Of a stretch of 6,197 nt of DNA, positions 5,765 through 6,197 are shown one piece after another (the stretch's first letter is position 1; the number at the start of each line of letters is the position of its first letter). The position numbers were made by a program, and so were the translations under genes. Source of the stretch: Nitrospinaceae bacterium (GTDB lineage Bacteria > Nitrospinota > Nitrospinia > Nitrospinales > VA-1); NCBI GenBank assembly GCA_029937635.1, contig JAPYPM010000136.1:1-6197 (forward strand), given 5' to 3'. The notes below the pieces were generated by a model. It saw nothing but the letters and a program-made list of their open reading frames with translations, was not told the DNA's origin and did not search any database.

Positions 5765-6197
5765 ATGTATCTAACATTTTTGACATTTTTACCTATATTG
5801 GGGGCGATTCTTTTAACTTTGATTCCTCGGAATGAAGAAGGCGCCATTAAACAGACCGCTCTCGCCTTTGCAGTCACAGACTTCGTTTTATCAATATTTC
5901 TATGGACAAATTTTGATTCAACAACCCATGAAATGCAATTTGAATACAGTGTTCCTTGGATCACATCATGGGGAATAAATTACCACGTAGGATTGGACGG
6001 CATATCTCTACTCCTCTATATAATGACAACATTTCTTACTATGATTTCCATCATAGCATCTTGGGGAGTAACAAAAAATATACGCGAGTATATGATAGCG
6101 TTTTTGGCTTTATCTACTGGAATGCTAGGAGTATTTATCTCGCTTGATATGTTTCTTTTCTATTTTTTCTGGGAATTTCAACTAGTCCCAATGTACA
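5765..6197 (+). CDS. nuoM: NADH-quinone oxidoreductase subunit M (NuoM), 5' part
   Basis: N-terminal 144 residues of the ND4-type antiporter-like proton channel of complex I; the reading frame stays open to the window end, so this is a cut by the window and not a truncation. Directly visible are a first membrane helix (about 2-20), the conserved G-L-D-G-I-S-L (77-83), and F-F-W-E-F-Q-L-V-P-M-Y (134-144). The last contains Glu137, the equivalent of the essential E. coli GluM144. The gene begins 9 bases after the nuoL stop, in the usual L-then-M order. No clear Shine-Dalgarno sequence precedes the ATG (the gap is aaattaaat), so coupling to nuoL translation is likely. nuoN would be expected next. 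Confidence 0.95.
   Translation, partial: MYLTFLTFLPILGAILLTLIPRNEEGAIKQTALAFAVTDFVLSIFLWTNFDSTTHEMQFEYSVPWITSWGINYHVGLDGISLLLYIMTTFLTMISIIASWGVTKNIREYMIAFLALSTGMLGVFISLDMFLFYFFWEFQLVPMY

Noticed and set aside
5956..6147. 63-codon plus-strand ORF near the window end
   Set aside because: It is a shadow frame within nuoM, whose own frame runs open from 5765 to the end and carries ND4-type motifs.

Overview
The window holds the 3' end of a ribosomal RNA operon (the tail of a 5S rRNA and its terminator), an intergenic region of about 300 bases with a good sigma70-type promoter, and then a run of plus-strand genes for the proton-pumping NADH:quinone oxidoreductase (respiratory complex I). The gene order is nuoA, nuoC, nuoH, nuoI, nuoJ, nuoK, nuoL, nuoM. 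The last gene is cut by the window edge. Apart from the leader, coding density is almost complete, with no gene on the minus strand that I can support.

Organism: the sequence is A+T-rich and clearly bacterial. Stretches of NuoH, NuoI and NuoL look most like the 'deltaproteobacterial' style of complex I (Bdellovibrionota, Myxococcota, Desulfobacterota in the broad sense). The low G+C would fit a Bdellovibrionota-like lineage. This placement is from memory of family style, not from a search, and is tentative. The 5S tail is ordinary bacterial 5S, with a GNRA-capped helix.

Layout: 1-46 is the 5S rRNA tail. 53-85 is a strong intrinsic terminator. 86-394 is non-coding, with two mutually exclusive inverted-repeat pairings at about 144-204, a TTGACA-N17-TACTAT promoter at 214-242 followed by a C-rich discriminator, and a leader of about 145 bases. 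Next come nuoA (395-751), nuoC (801-1283), nuoH (1296-2372), nuoI (GTG start, 2388-2957), nuoJ (2945-3457), nuoK (3460-3774), nuoL (3785-5755) and nuoM (5765 to beyond the end).

How the genes work together: A, H, J, K, L and M form the membrane arm, where H makes most of the quinone-site floor and L, M and K carry antiporter-like proton channels. C belongs to the quinone-proximal connecting module, and I carries two [4Fe-4S] clusters that pass electrons towards the quinone. All key residues I could check are present, so the complex is expected to be functional. The notable point is what is missing. nuoB is absent between A and C, and nuoD, E, F and G are absent between C and H, although B and D are indispensable for any complex I. 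The organism therefore must encode those subunits elsewhere, or this operon has been remodelled. I found no evidence for a wholly new system. The points worth follow-up are the split nuo operon, its coupling to an rRNA locus, and the leader and start-site details.
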